Shown here piece by piece: positions 14,348-21,566 of a stretch of DNA of 22,884 nt. Position numbers and translations under genes: made by a program. The DNA is taken from the NCBI RefSeq assembly GCF_000972385.1, contig NZ_JXTE01000096.1, positions 1 through 22,884 on the forward strand, read 5' to 3'. Positions within the stretch are counted from its first letter, which is position 1. Every line of letters starts with the position of its first letter. This DNA comes from Streptomyces sp. WM6386. GTDB lineage: Bacteria > Actinomycetota > Actinomycetes > Streptomycetales > Streptomycetaceae. The notes under the pieces are model-generated. The model saw nothing but the letters and a program-made list of their open reading frames with translations. It was not told where the DNA came from and searched no databases.

Positions 14348-16756
14348 TTACCTCCCCACCGCGGGATTTCCGCCCCAGTGCGCCCGCGACGGCACTTCCT
14401 CGCCCTTCATCAGGAAGGAGTCGGGGGCGAGCACGGCGCCGTCGCCCATCGAGACGCCGTAGTGGACGAGTGCGCCGGTGCCGAGCGTGCAGCCGGCGCC
14501 GATCGTGATGTGGTCGGACTTGAAGGTGCCGTCCTCCTGCGAATGGGCCTGCACCTTGGTGTGTGCGCCGAGCGTGCAGTCGTCGCCGATAGCGGCGAGG
14601 GTGCGCTCGGTGATGGAGGCGCCGTCGTCGAAGACCCGGCGGCCGACCCGTACGCCCAGCAGCCGCCAGACGGTGTTCTTGAACGGGGTGCCGTTCAGTA
14701 CGACGAGGTGGTTGTCGGGCACCTTCCACAGCCGCTCCTGCTGCCAGAAGCGCGGGTCGTAGATCGAGCACAGCAGCGGCCGCAGCGGCCGGAAGCGGCA
14801 CAGCAGCCGCTCCACCAGGACGTAGTAAGCGATACTGAACAGCAGGGCCGCCATCAGGGACAGGCCGATCAGGAACACCCCGACCCGCGGGTACAGGTCG
14901 ATCGCGGCGAACCCGATGACCATCAGCGCGAACCAGTGCAGCCACCTGATGAACAGGAACAGCCCCATCGAGCGCAGGTTGAAACGGTTCTTCGCGGTGA
15001 GGCGGCGGTCCAGTTCGGCGCCCTCGCGCAGGTGGTCGAAGCGGGTGTCGCGCTCCACGGTGCGCGGGATCTCGAAGCTGGGCGAGCCGAGCAGCCCCAC
15101 GCCCTCGCGGACCTCGCCGTCGAGCGGGACCATCACCTTCGTCGCGAGGAGGACGTTCTCACCGGTGCGCCCGCCCACCGGGTAGGCGATGTGGTTGCCG
15201 AGGAAGCTGTGCGCCCCGATCGTGGCGCGGGCGACGCGGAAGGACGTACCCGAGTACTCGGCGTTCAGGATCGACAGCCCGTCGGCGACCATCGTGCCGC
15301 TGCCCACCGTGGCCAGGTACGGCGTCTCGTGCTGCACCTCCGTACCGAAGTTGGAACCGGTCTGCTCCACGTGCGAGAGGTCGTATCCGATGGACCGCAG
15401 ATAGTGGACGATGTACGAGCTGTCGCCGCACAGCCACTTGAAGAACTTGATGTTGGTCAGGCGGGCGATCGCGCGGTGCACGGAGTAGTGGAAGCCGTAC
15501 AGCGGATACGTCCGGTCCGCGCGCAGCAGCGGCTTGAGCGCCCGCGGCACCAGGGTCACGGTGGCGAGTCCGAGGACGACGAACGCCAGGAAGGTGCCGA
15601 TCGACAGGCCGAGCGCCTCGCCGTAGAACGCCGCCGACGTCAGGTCCTGGGAGTCCGGGGTCAGCAGCACGTCCAGGCCGGGCCCCATGGTGAGCAGCAG
15701 ACAGGTGCCGCCGATCGCGAGCGGGGCGTACAGCAGGAGCGTCTGGAGCAGCGCGGCCAGTGCGTACCCGGCCCGGCGCGGGGTGGAGCAGCGGGCCGGG
15801 GGGACGCGGAGGTGGTCGACGTCGGTGGGCCGGGCCGGGGAGCCGTGCCATCGGTGGCCGGCGGGAACCGTGGCGCAGCCGTACAGGGCGGAGGCGTGGC
15901 CGAGCTGGGCGCCGTCGCCCAGGGAGGTGCCGATGTCCAGGACGGTCTTCTCGCCGACGAACGCGTCCCGGCCGAGGGTGACCGGTCCTGTCTGGATCAG
16001 GCCCTTGTGCGCCCGGTAGCAGAGGAAGGCGGAGTCCTTGCGCATCACCGTGCCGGCGCCGATCGTCAGCAGGTCGGTGCAGACCGGCACGGAGCGGGAC
16101 AGGATTGTCACGCCCGGTCCGATGCGGGCGCCGAGCAGCCGCAGATAGAGCACGTAGAGCGGGTTGCCGACGAACAGTGCCATCGGGCTGGCCTGCACCA
16201 GTGCCCGCACGGTCCAGAAACGGACGTACGCCAGGCTCCAGACCGGGAACTCGGTCTCCCGCCACCGTCCGACCAGCAGCCACTTGGCCGCCACCGGCAC
16301 GGCGCACGCGCCGAGGAAGAGACCGCCGCCGAAGACCGTCGAGCGCCCATAGATCCCGACGGCTCCGGCGCCGGCGGAGACCCACTCGTAGCCGCGGGCG
16401 GTCACGGCCCCGGCGAGCACGCAGTACAGGCCGAAGACCAGCAGTTGAAGGGCGCCGCACAGGACGTAGCGGGGGGTGCTGCCCGGCGGCGGTGGCGGCT
16501 CCTCGGCCCTGGCCACGGCGGGTTCGGGGGCCTGATCGAGCGCGGCCGCCAGGCTGCGGATGGTCGGATGGCCGTAGACGTCCCGCATCGACACGGACGG
16601 CAGGCCCGGGCGTTTCCTGACCCGGGCGCAGAAGTGGGCCATCACGAGAGAGTTGGCGCAGAGATCCTCGAAGAAGTGGCTGTCGGGCGGTACATGGTCC
16701 ACTTGGACGACACCGGCCAGGACTTCCGCGAGAACACGTTCAGTGCCGTTCGGCAC
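14348..16756 (-). CDS. Pls/PosA-type NRPS terminal protein: carrier domain, six membrane spans, three hexapeptide domains
   Basis: The 802-residue protein begins with a carrier domain (residues 1-75; FFEDLCANSL, S36 as phosphopantetheine site), then a proline-rich linker. Six membrane spans are visible at about 97-118, 141-162, 330-357, 382-405, 597-620 and 622-648. Three soluble domains with left-handed beta-helix hexapeptide repeats lie between and after them, at about 205-310, 465-565 and 685-800. This T-TM6-C1-C2-C3 order is that of epsilon-poly-L-lysine synthetase downstream of its adenylation domain, which is absent here. In Pls this part catalyses iterative isopeptide formation without a normal condensation domain. 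It is the first gene of the Dap operon. The GTG start has GAGGAG six bases upstream. The polymerising role is inferred. Confidence 0.9.
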   Translation of the reverse strand: MPNGTERVLAEVLAGVVQVDHVPPDSHFFEDLCANSLVMAHFCARVRKRPGLPSVSMRDVYGHPTIRSLAAALDQAPEPAVARAEEPPPPPGSTPRYVLCGALQLLVFGLYCVLAGAVTARGYEWVSAGAGAVGIYGRSTVFGGGLFLGACAVPVAAKWLLVGRWRETEFPVWSLAYVRFWTVRALVQASPMALFVGNPLYVLYLRLLGARIGPGVTILSRSVPVCTDLLTIGAGTVMRKDSAFLCYRAHKGLIQTGPVTLGRDAFVGEKTVLDIGTSLGDGAQLGHASALYGCATVPAGHRWHGSPARPTDVDHLRVPPARCSTPRRAGYALAALLQTLLLYAPLAIGGTCLLLTMGPGLDVLLTPDSQDLTSAAFYGEALGLSIGTFLAFVVLGLATVTLVPRALKPLLRADRTYPLYGFHYSVHRAIARLTNIKFFKWLCGDSSYIVHYLRSIGYDLSHVEQTGSNFGTEVQHETPYLATVGSGTMVADGLSILNAEYSGTSFRVARATIGAHSFLGNHIAYPVGGRTGENVLLATKVMVPLDGEVREGVGLLGSPSFEIPRTVERDTRFDHLREGAELDRRLTAKNRFNLRSMGLFLFIRWLHWFALMVIGFAAIDLYPRVGVFLIGLSLMAALLFSIAYYVLVERLLCRFRPLRPLLCSIYDPRFWQQERLWKVPDNHLVVLNGTPFKNTVWRLLGVRVGRRVFDDGASITERTLAAIGDDCTLGAHTKVQAHSQEDGTFKSDHITIGAGCTLGTGALVHYGVSMGDGAVLAPDSFLMKGEEVPSRAHWGGNPAVGR

Positions 16757-17178
16757 AGAGAGCTCCTCGGTGATTGGTGCAGTTCCCCGGGGGCAGTGAG
16801 AAATGCGGTGCGACGTGTTCCGAATGTGATGAGAGTGGCCGCGGAAAAGGGCGAGTCACAGGCAACGCGGCTGGAAAAGGTCATGGTCAGTGACCCGTGA
16901 ATTCCCCCGTGTCGTGTGCGCCCGAGTGATCCTCGGCATACGCAACGAATGCAATCAGGATTGTTTCGGCAGATTCATGAACGCTTCAAGAGATTTCCGG
17001 TCATTGGCCTGTTTCCGAACCCTGGGAATTTCCGGACCGGGGTGTTCACATCACTGACCGAACATTTCGGCCAACGCGGACATGACAGGAAAACGGTTCG
17101 AATCGCCTACGTGCTCACATGGGCCCGGTGCCCACCCGGGGGATGAGTGCAGCCTCCCGCGACGGATACCTTTAGGGC
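16757..17178. other. 422-base divergent intergenic region between the Dap operon and the YihY gene
   Basis: No supported gene lies here; two short open frames (16916-17146 plus, 16642-16884 minus) lack ribosome sites and protein-like composition. The GC content is visibly lower than in the flanking genes, as is common upstream of Streptomyces biosynthetic operons. The promoter of the five-gene operon must be here, and the YihY promoter is at the right end. TTTCCG occurs three times at 16994, 17012 and 17029, spaced 18 and 17 bases. I saw no TTAGGTTAGGCTNACCTAA-like iron box, so iron control as in the staphylococcal sbn locus is not supported. Confidence 0.55.
17167..17172 (+). promoter_or_regulatory. 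-10 element (TACCTT) for a leaderless YihY transcript
   Basis: TACCTT fits the TAnnnT pattern and ends six bases before the GTG at 17179. There is no ribosome site between them, so the transcript probably begins at or next to the start codon. Confidence 0.55.
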
Positions 17179-18318
17179 GTGCAGCCAGCAAGTGAATCCC
17201 CCCAGCGGCCCCCCTCCGGCCGCCTCCACCGGGCCCGTGCCCTCTATCGGGACGTCTCCAAGCGCAGGACCGCCTGGCTGCTGCTCAAGGACACCGTCAA
17301 CTCGTGCATGGAGTACCGCATCCTGGGCCTCGCGGCCGAGGCCGCGTTCTTCACCCTGCTGTCCGTGCCGCCACTGCTGCTCAGCATGATCGGCCTGCTC
17401 GGCTACGTCGACGACTGGACCGGCACCGACAGCATCAGCAGCCTGGAGGCCAACCTCCTGGAGGCCTCGCGCACCGTCCTGTCCGACAAGGGCGTACGGC
17501 AGATCGCGCAGCCGATCCTCGACGACGTGATGAACGGCGGCCGCCCCGACGTCATCTCCATAGGCTTCCTCTTCGCCCTGTGGTCCGGCTCCCGCGCGGT
17601 CAACGTCTTCATCGACACCATCACCGTCATGTACGGCCTCGACGGCGTCCGGGGGATCGTCAAGACCCGACTCGTGGCGTTCCTGCTCTTCCTCGCGGCC
17701 CTGCTGATCGGCTCCATCGCGCTGCCGCTGATGGTCGCGGGCCCGGACGCGGTGGTGCGGATCGTTCCGTGGTCGGAGACCCTCGTACAGGTCCTGTACT
17801 GGCCGGTGGTGATGCTCCTGTCGATCGCCTTCCTGACCACGCTCTACCACGTGTCCGTACCCGTGCGCTCCCCCTGGATCGAGGACGTGCCCGGCGCACT
17901 GGTCGCCCTCGCCATGTGGGTGCTCGGCAGCTTCCTGCTGCGCATCTACCTCACCAACACCATCGAGGGCGCGTCGATCTACGGTTCCCTCGCCGCCGCC
18001 GTCGCCGTGATGCTGTGGATCGGCGTCTCCGCCTTCGCCGTCCTCGTCGGCGCCGCGGTCAACGCCGCGATCGACCGCGTCTGGCCGGCCGCCGCGACGG
18101 CCGCGGCCCGCGCCGCGAACGAACGGGTCCGCGAGGCGCAGGTCGCCGAGTACGTCGCACGAGCCGCGGCCCACCACAAGATCGACCCGGAGGACCCCGA
18201 CATGCCCTCGGAGTTCCCCGAGCGGTGGTCGCGGTTCCTGCCGCCGGAGGATGTGACGTCCCGTCTGCGCACGCATGTGAAGAACACGCATCCGCCGCAC
18301 AAGGAGGACGGTTCCTAG
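17179..18318 (+). CDS. YihY/BrkB-family inner-membrane protein
   Basis: The 379-residue protein has about six membrane segments, starting with RILGLAAEAAFFTLLSVPPLLLS, the typical first span of the YihY/virulence-factor BrkB family. Later spans include TRLVAFLLFLAALLIGSIALPL, VQVLYWPVVMLLSIAFLTTLYH, PGALVALAMWVLGSFLLRIYL and YGSLAAAVAVMLWIGVSAFAVLVGAAVNAAIDR, the last being the most conserved part of the family. The C-terminal 85 residues are charged and cytoplasmic. No biochemical function is established for the family, and the old RNase BN name is not supported. GTG at 17179 has no ribosome site but follows a -10 element by six bases, suggesting a leaderless message. It is divergent from the Dap operon, and I see no functional link between them. 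Confidence 0.9.
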   Translation: MQPASESPQRPPSGRLHRARALYRDVSKRRTAWLLLKDTVNSCMEYRILGLAAEAAFFTLLSVPPLLLSMIGLLGYVDDWTGTDSISSLEANLLEASRTVLSDKGVRQIAQPILDDVMNGGRPDVISIGFLFALWSGSRAVNVFIDTITVMYGLDGVRGIVKTRLVAFLLFLAALLIGSIALPLMVAGPDAVVRIVPWSETLVQVLYWPVVMLLSIAFLTTLYHVSVPVRSPWIEDVPGALVALAMWVLGSFLLRIYLTNTIEGASIYGSLAAAVAVMLWIGVSAFAVLVGAAVNAAIDRVWPAAATAAARAANERVREAQVAEYVARAAAHHKIDPEDPDMPSEFPERWSRFLPPEDVTSRLRTHVKNTHPPHKEDGS

Positions 18319-18323
18319 AAGTC

Positions 18324-18352
18324 GCCGGGCTGCCGGGCTGCCGGGCAAGCCC
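18324..18352 (+). terminator. Tandem octamer and small GC hairpin after the YihY gene
   Basis: Three near-identical octamers (GCCGGGCT, GCCGGGCT, GCCGGGCA) follow the stop codon and run into GGGC-AA-GCCC. It may end the YihY transcript, which meets the convergent oxidoreductase gene here, but the stem is short. Confidence 0.3.
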
Positions 18353-18357
18353 AGGGA

Positions 18358-18410
18358 CGCGGGGCCGTGTCGGTGTGCGGCTACCGCCGCGTGGGCGCGA
18401 GCAACCACAC
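18358..18410. repeat. Dispersed intergenic repeat, copy D
   Basis: This copy has the central part (GCGGGGCCGTGTCGGTGTGC, then GGCTACCGCCGCGTGGGCGC) and a degenerate outer arm (GAGCAACCAC), in the same orientation as copy A. It lies between two convergent genes. Confidence 0.65.
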
Positions 18411-18444
18411 ACGACCCACGGCCCCCGTACCTCGTGCACCCCCA

Positions 18445-19278
18445 CTACGACTTCCAGGTCCCCGCCGCCGCAGCCTCCAGAACGAAGTCCCCGAACTCCC
18501 GAGGCGCACGCCCGAGCACCTCCCGGACCCCGTCCGTGAGACGCGCGTTCCGCCCGTCGAGCAGCCCCTCGAACACCTCCACCAGGAACTCCGCCTCCTC
18601 GGCCGGCACCCCGAACCCCACCAGCGCCTCCCCGTACTCCCGCGCCGGAACCGGGATGTACGCCAGTTCCCTCCCGGCGGCCTCGGCGATCTCCGCGACC
18701 GCCTCCCGGAACGACAGCAACCGAGGCCCCGTCAGCTCCAGCGTCCGCCCCACATAGGCGTCCCCGGACGCCAGCGCCACCGCGACCACATCCGCGATGT
18801 CCCGCACATCGAGGAACGGCTCCGGAACCTCACCCGCCGGAAACGCCAGCTCCCCCCGCCGCAACTCCGCCACCAGCGGCCCCTCACTGAAGTTCTGCGA
18901 GAACCACGACGCCCGTACGACCGTCCACTCGGCCCCCGACGACCTCAACGCCTCCTCCGTCGCCAGCGCCTGCGTCTCACCCCGCGCCGACAGCAGCACC
19001 AGCCGCCGTACGCCGAGCCCGACCGCCTCCCGGGCGAGCGCCCCCACACCCTCGGCCGCCGCAGGAGAGCCGACGTCGGACGGGTACATCAGATACGCCG
19101 CGTCCGCGTCCCGCAGGGCCTCCGCCCAGGTCGTCGGGTTCTCCCAGTCGAAGCCCTGCGCCCGGGACGCGGCCCGCACCTCGAACCCCGCCGCCCCTAC
19201 CGCCTGAGCCACCCGGCTGCCCGTACGACCCGAGGCGCCGGTCACCACCACTGTCTTCTTCGCCGTGTTGTCTGCCAT
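18445..19278 (-). CDS. NmrA-like NAD(P)-binding oxidoreductase (atypical short-chain dehydrogenase)
   Basis: The 277-residue protein opens with VVVTGASGRTGSRVAQA, the TGATGxxG-type dinucleotide-binding motif of NmrA/HSCARG and QorB-like atypical SDRs. It continues with the core typical of that group: FDWENPTTWAEAL, AYLMYPSD, VRRLVLLSARG and WTVVRASWFSQNF. The classical YxxxK catalytic pair is absent, so it may be a redox sensor or quinone reductase, not a dehydrogenase of a defined alcohol. ATG at 19278 gives the expected N-terminus; no ribosome site is clear, and a TTGACT six bases upstream could be a weak -10 for a leaderless message. It is divergent from an AraC regulator, which probably controls it. 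Confidence 0.87.
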   Translation of the reverse strand: MADNTAKKTVVVTGASGRTGSRVAQAVGAAGFEVRAASRAQGFDWENPTTWAEALRDADAAYLMYPSDVGSPAAAEGVGALAREAVGLGVRRLVLLSARGETQALATEEALRSSGAEWTVVRASWFSQNFSEGPLVAELRRGELAFPAGEVPEPFLDVRDIADVVAVALASGDAYVGRTLELTGPRLLSFREAVAEIAEAAGRELAYIPVPAREYGEALVGFGVPAEEAEFLVEVFEGLLDGRNARLTDGVREVLGRAPREFGDFVLEAAAAGTWKS

Positions 19279-19346
19279 GCCCCAAGTCAACGGCCGCACG
19301 CCCCAATACCCCATCGCTGAACGGCTCATTCCCATACGCGGCCGTC

Positions 19347-19352
19347 TACGCT
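19347..19352 (+). promoter_or_regulatory. -10 element (TACGCT) for a leaderless AraC-family transcript
   Basis: TACGCT is followed by GGCCGC and then the ATG at 19359, a six-base gap with no ribosome site. Nearly the same string (TACGGT-GGCCGC-ATG) starts the VOC gene on the other strand. Confidence 0.55.
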
Positions 19353-19358
19353 GGCCGC

Positions 19359-20294
19359 ATGGACGCTCTCGCAGGCCTCTTGGAGGGCCCCCGCGCGCGG
19401 GGCGCCTTCATGATCCGAGCGTGTTTCGAACCCCCCTGGTGCGTACGCATCGAGGACCGCGCCCCCCTCACCGTCATGCTCATGATCCGCGGCGAGGCGT
19501 GGATCACGCCGGACACGGGAGAGCGGGTACGGCTGCGGGCCGGCGACCTCGCCATCGCCCGCGGCCCCGACCCGTACACCTGCGCCGACGACCCCGGCAC
19601 CGCACCACAGGCGGTGATCCTGCCGGGCGCCGAGTGCCACTACCCGGACGGGCCCGCCCTCAACGGCTCCATGGACCTGGGCGTACGGACCTGGGGCGAC
19701 CGGCTCGACGGGTCGGCCGTGATGCTGATCGGCACGTATCTGTGGCAGGGCGAGGTCAGCGGGCGGCTACTGGACGCGCTGCCTCCGCTGCTCACCCTCA
19801 CCTCCGACGTGTGGGACTGCCCGCTCACACCGTTCCTCATGGAGGAGATCGTGCGCGACGAGCCCGGCCAGGAGGTCGTCCTCGACCGGCTGCTCGACCT
19901 GCTGGTCATCGCGGCACTGCGGGCGTGGTTCTCCAGGCCCGAGGCGGCGGCACCGGCGTGGTACCGGGCGATGGCGGACCCGGTCGTCGGGCGGGTGCTG
20001 CGACTCGTCCAGGACGATCCGGCACATCCGTGGACGGTGGCGTCCCTCGCGGCGAAGGCGGGGGTCTCCCGGGCCGCTCTTGCGCGGCGGTTCACGGAGT
20101 TGGTGGGGGAGCCGCCGATGACGTATCTGACGGGCTGGCGGCTGGCCCTGGCCGCGGATCGTCTTCGGGACAGTGACGCGACGCTCGACGCGATCGCCCG
20201 GCAGGTGGGGTACGGGAGTGCGTTCGCGCTGTCCAGTGCCTTCAAGCGGGTGTACGGGGTGAGTCCGCAGGAGCATCGGGGGAGGGTGGCGTAG
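19359..20294 (+). CDS. AraC-family transcriptional regulator with N-terminal cupin domain
   Basis: The 311-residue regulator has an N-terminal cupin-type sensor region (about 1-185; [17 protein letters not shown] and [17 protein letters not shown] form the beta-barrel strands). The C-terminal AraC/XylS double helix-turn-helix spans about 210-305, with [33 protein letters not shown] and then [34 protein letters not shown]. The proximity and divergent orientation to the NmrA-like oxidoreductase, with an 80-base shared promoter region, is the common arrangement for a regulator and its target. The inducer is unknown. ATG at 19359 lies six bases after a -10-like element, so it is probably leaderless. 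Confidence 0.92.
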   Translation: MDALAGLLEGPRARGAFMIRACFEPPWCVRIEDRAPLTVMLMIRGEAWITPDTGERVRLRAGDLAIARGPDPYTCADDPGTAPQAVILPGAECHYPDGPALNGSMDLGVRTWGDRLDGSAVMLIGTYLWQGEVSGRLLDALPPLLTLTSDVWDCPLTPFLMEEIVRDEPGQEVVLDRLLDLLVIAALRAWFSRPEAAAPAWYRAMADPVVGRVLRLVQDDPAHPWTVASLAAKAGVSRAALARRFTELVGEPPMTYLTGWRLALAADRLRDSDATLDAIARQVGYGSAFALSSAFKRVYGVSPQEHRGRVA

Positions 20295-20315
20295 GAGCGT
20301 TGCCGGGTGCCGGTC

Positions 20316-20385
20316 GGTTGTGGCTGGTCGCGCCCACGCGGCGGAAGCCGCACATCGGCACAGCCCCGCGCCCCTGAAGGGGCGC
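20316..20385. repeat. Dispersed intergenic repeat, copy E (complete, inverse to copy A)
   Basis: This is the most complete copy. It has the outer arm GGTTGTGGCTGGTCGCGC, a central palindrome (CCACGCGGCGGAAGCCGC), the linker ACATCGGCACAGCCCCGCG and the terminal hairpin GCGCCCCTGAAGGGGCGC. It lies between two same-strand AraC-type genes and ends nine bases before the -10 of the second, so the -35 region of that promoter falls inside the repeat's hairpin. Confidence 0.8.
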
Positions 20386-20393
20386 GCCGAGCG

Positions 20394-20399
20394 TAGCCT
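20394..20399 (+). promoter_or_regulatory. -10 element (TAGCCT) for a leaderless second AraC-type gene
   Basis: TAGCCT ends seven bases before the ATG at 20407 and no ribosome site is present. The -35 position would overlap the hairpin of repeat copy E. Confidence 0.5.
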
Positions 20400-20406
20400 G
20401 AGCCAT

Positions 20407-21093
20407 ATGTACTCGGAGTGGGCCTCCCGGCTCGACGGTGCCGTCGTCTGGACCAATACCCCGTCCGGATCCGGCCCCGGGCGCGTCCTGCCCGACGGGT
20501 GCATGGATCTGCTGTGGCACGAAGGGCGGCTGCTCGTCGCCGGGCCCGACACACGTGCGTACGTCACCGAAGGCGCGTCGACCGCGTGGGCGGGGCTCCG
20601 CTTCTTTCCCGGCACCGCGCCCAGGCTCCTCGGCATTCCCGCCCGCGAACTGCTCGACCGGCGCGTCGACCTCGCCGACCTCTGGCCGCCCGCCGAGGTA
20701 CGGAGGCTCACCGCGCGCGTGAACGCGGCCGCCGATCCGGCGAGCGGGCTCGAAGAGGTGGTGCTGGGGCGGGCGGCCGATGCCGAACCTGGCGATCCTC
20801 TGCTACGACATGTCGTGGACGCCCTCGACGCGGGCCGACCGGTCGCCGCCACCGCCGACGAACTCGCTCTCGGCGCCCGCCAGTTGCACCGCAGATGCCT
20901 CGCCGCTTTCGGGTACGGCCCCAAGACCCTGGCCCGGGTGCTGCGATTGCAGCGGGCGCTCGGCCTGGCCCGGGGCGGAGTGCCGTACGCGGAGACGGCG
21001 GTTCGCGCCGGCTTCGCCGACCAGGCCCATCTGGCGCGGGACGTCAGGGAGTTGGCCGGTCTGCCGCTGACCGAGCTACTCGGCCGCGGGTAG
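20407..21093 (+). CDS. AraC-family regulator with DUF6597-type N-terminal domain
   Basis: The 228-residue protein starts with a short sensor domain recognisable by [25 protein letters not shown] and [28 protein letters not shown], typical of the DUF6597 group of AraC regulators. The C-terminal helix-turn-helix part includes [33 protein letters not shown] and [28 protein letters not shown]. Regulators of this type are often beside a glyoxalase-fold gene, as here, where the VOC gene is convergent with an 18-base overlap at the 3' ends. It probably controls that gene or itself. The ATG at 20407 was chosen because the domain begins there and a -10-like element is seven bases before it. Upstream in-frame sequence to 20320 is repeat DNA. 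Confidence 0.9.
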   Translation: MYSEWASRLDGAVVWTNTPSGSGPGRVLPDGCMDLLWHEGRLLVAGPDTRAYVTEGASTAWAGLRFFPGTAPRLLGIPARELLDRRVDLADLWPPAEVRRLTARVNAAADPASGLEEVVLGRAADAEPGDPLLRHVVDALDAGRPVAATADELALGARQLHRRCLAAFGYGPKTLARVLRLQRALGLARGGVPYAETAVRAGFADQAHLARDVRELAGLPLTELLGRG

Positions 21094-21477
21094 CGGCGCG
21101 AACAGGTCGACGCCGTTGCCGTCCGGGTCGAGCAGGCTCGCGTACCGCTGGCCCCAGACCGCGTCCCACGGCTTCAGCTCGCCGTGATGACCGGCGCCCA
21201 CCAACTCCTCATAGACCGAATCCACCTCGGCGGGACTGTCGCACCGCAGGGCCAGCCCCGTGCGACCGCCGCCCGTAGGCGGCTGCCAGCCCGCGTGGAA
21301 GGACCGCACCACCTCCTCGGTGTCCAGCAACAGCCGCAGCCCGCCGGGCAGTTGTGCCTCGACATGCCCCTCCTGCTCGGTCCCCTCGGGGAACTCGAAC
21401 CCCAGGCGGCGGTAGAAGGCGACGGAGGCGGCCATGTCGGAGACGATCAGGCCGATGGCATCGAATCGTGGAGTCAT
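21076..21477 (-). CDS. VOC (glyoxalase/bleomycin-resistance fold) protein
   Basis: The 133-residue protein is one VOC unit of two beta-alpha-beta-beta-beta modules. The first is [25 protein letters not shown]; the second is [54 protein letters not shown]. The [15 protein letters not shown] ending is typical of small dioxygenase-like or resistance-type VOC proteins. Metal ligands cannot be assigned safely by eye, and the substrate is unknown. It converges on the AraC-type gene with an 18-base overlap. ATG at 21477 follows TACGGT-GGCCGC, so the message is probably leaderless. The nearby IS110 element ends about 77 bases upstream of its start, leaving the -10 element intact. Confidence 0.9.
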   Translation of the reverse strand: MTPRFDAIGLIVSDMAASVAFYRRLGFEFPEGTEQEGHVEAQLPGGLRLLLDTEEVVRSFHAGWQPPTGGGRTGLALRCDSPAEVDSVYEELVGAGHHGELKPWDAVWGQRYASLLDPDGNGVDLFAPLPAAE

Positions 21478-21483
21478 GCGGCC

Positions 21484-21489
21484 ACCGTA
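21484..21489 (-). promoter_or_regulatory. -10 element (TACGGT) for a leaderless VOC transcript
   Basis: On the minus strand TACGGT is followed by GGCCGC and the ATG at 21477. There is no ribosome site between them. Confidence 0.5.
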
Positions 21490-21566
21490 GGCAGGGCGGG
21501 GACGGTCGGTCTTGAAGGAATCGGACGTGTCCTCGGCGACGCTTCCCGTGGATGCTCCTATAGACG

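Noticed and set aside
12118..14508. Long plus-strand open frame opposite the A-T gene (796 codons)
   Set aside because: It is an antisense shadow of the NRPS gene created by third-position GC bias; the translation is rich in His, Arg, Pro and Gln and matches no fold I know.
9287..16756. Staphyloferrin B-like siderophore cluster
   Set aside because: Only the Dap genes are shared; there are no NIS synthetases, transporters or iron box, and the Pls-like architecture points elsewhere.
16642..16884. 80-codon minus-strand frame overlapping the start of the Pls-like gene
   Set aside because: It overlaps the carrier domain in another frame and has no ribosome site or domain; its first part is upstream leader DNA.
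14162..16900. Very long plus-strand open frame opposite the Pls-like gene (912 codons)
   Set aside because: Same reason: the minus strand encodes a coherent membrane protein with carrier and hexapeptide domains, while the plus frame is low-complexity.
16916..17146. 76-codon plus-strand frame in the divergent intergenic region
   Set aside because: No ribosome site, GTG start and no protein-like features; the region is better explained as promoter DNA.
17107..18408. Minus-strand frame opposite the YihY gene
   Set aside because: The translation is His/Asp/Gly-rich and antisense to a convincing membrane protein.
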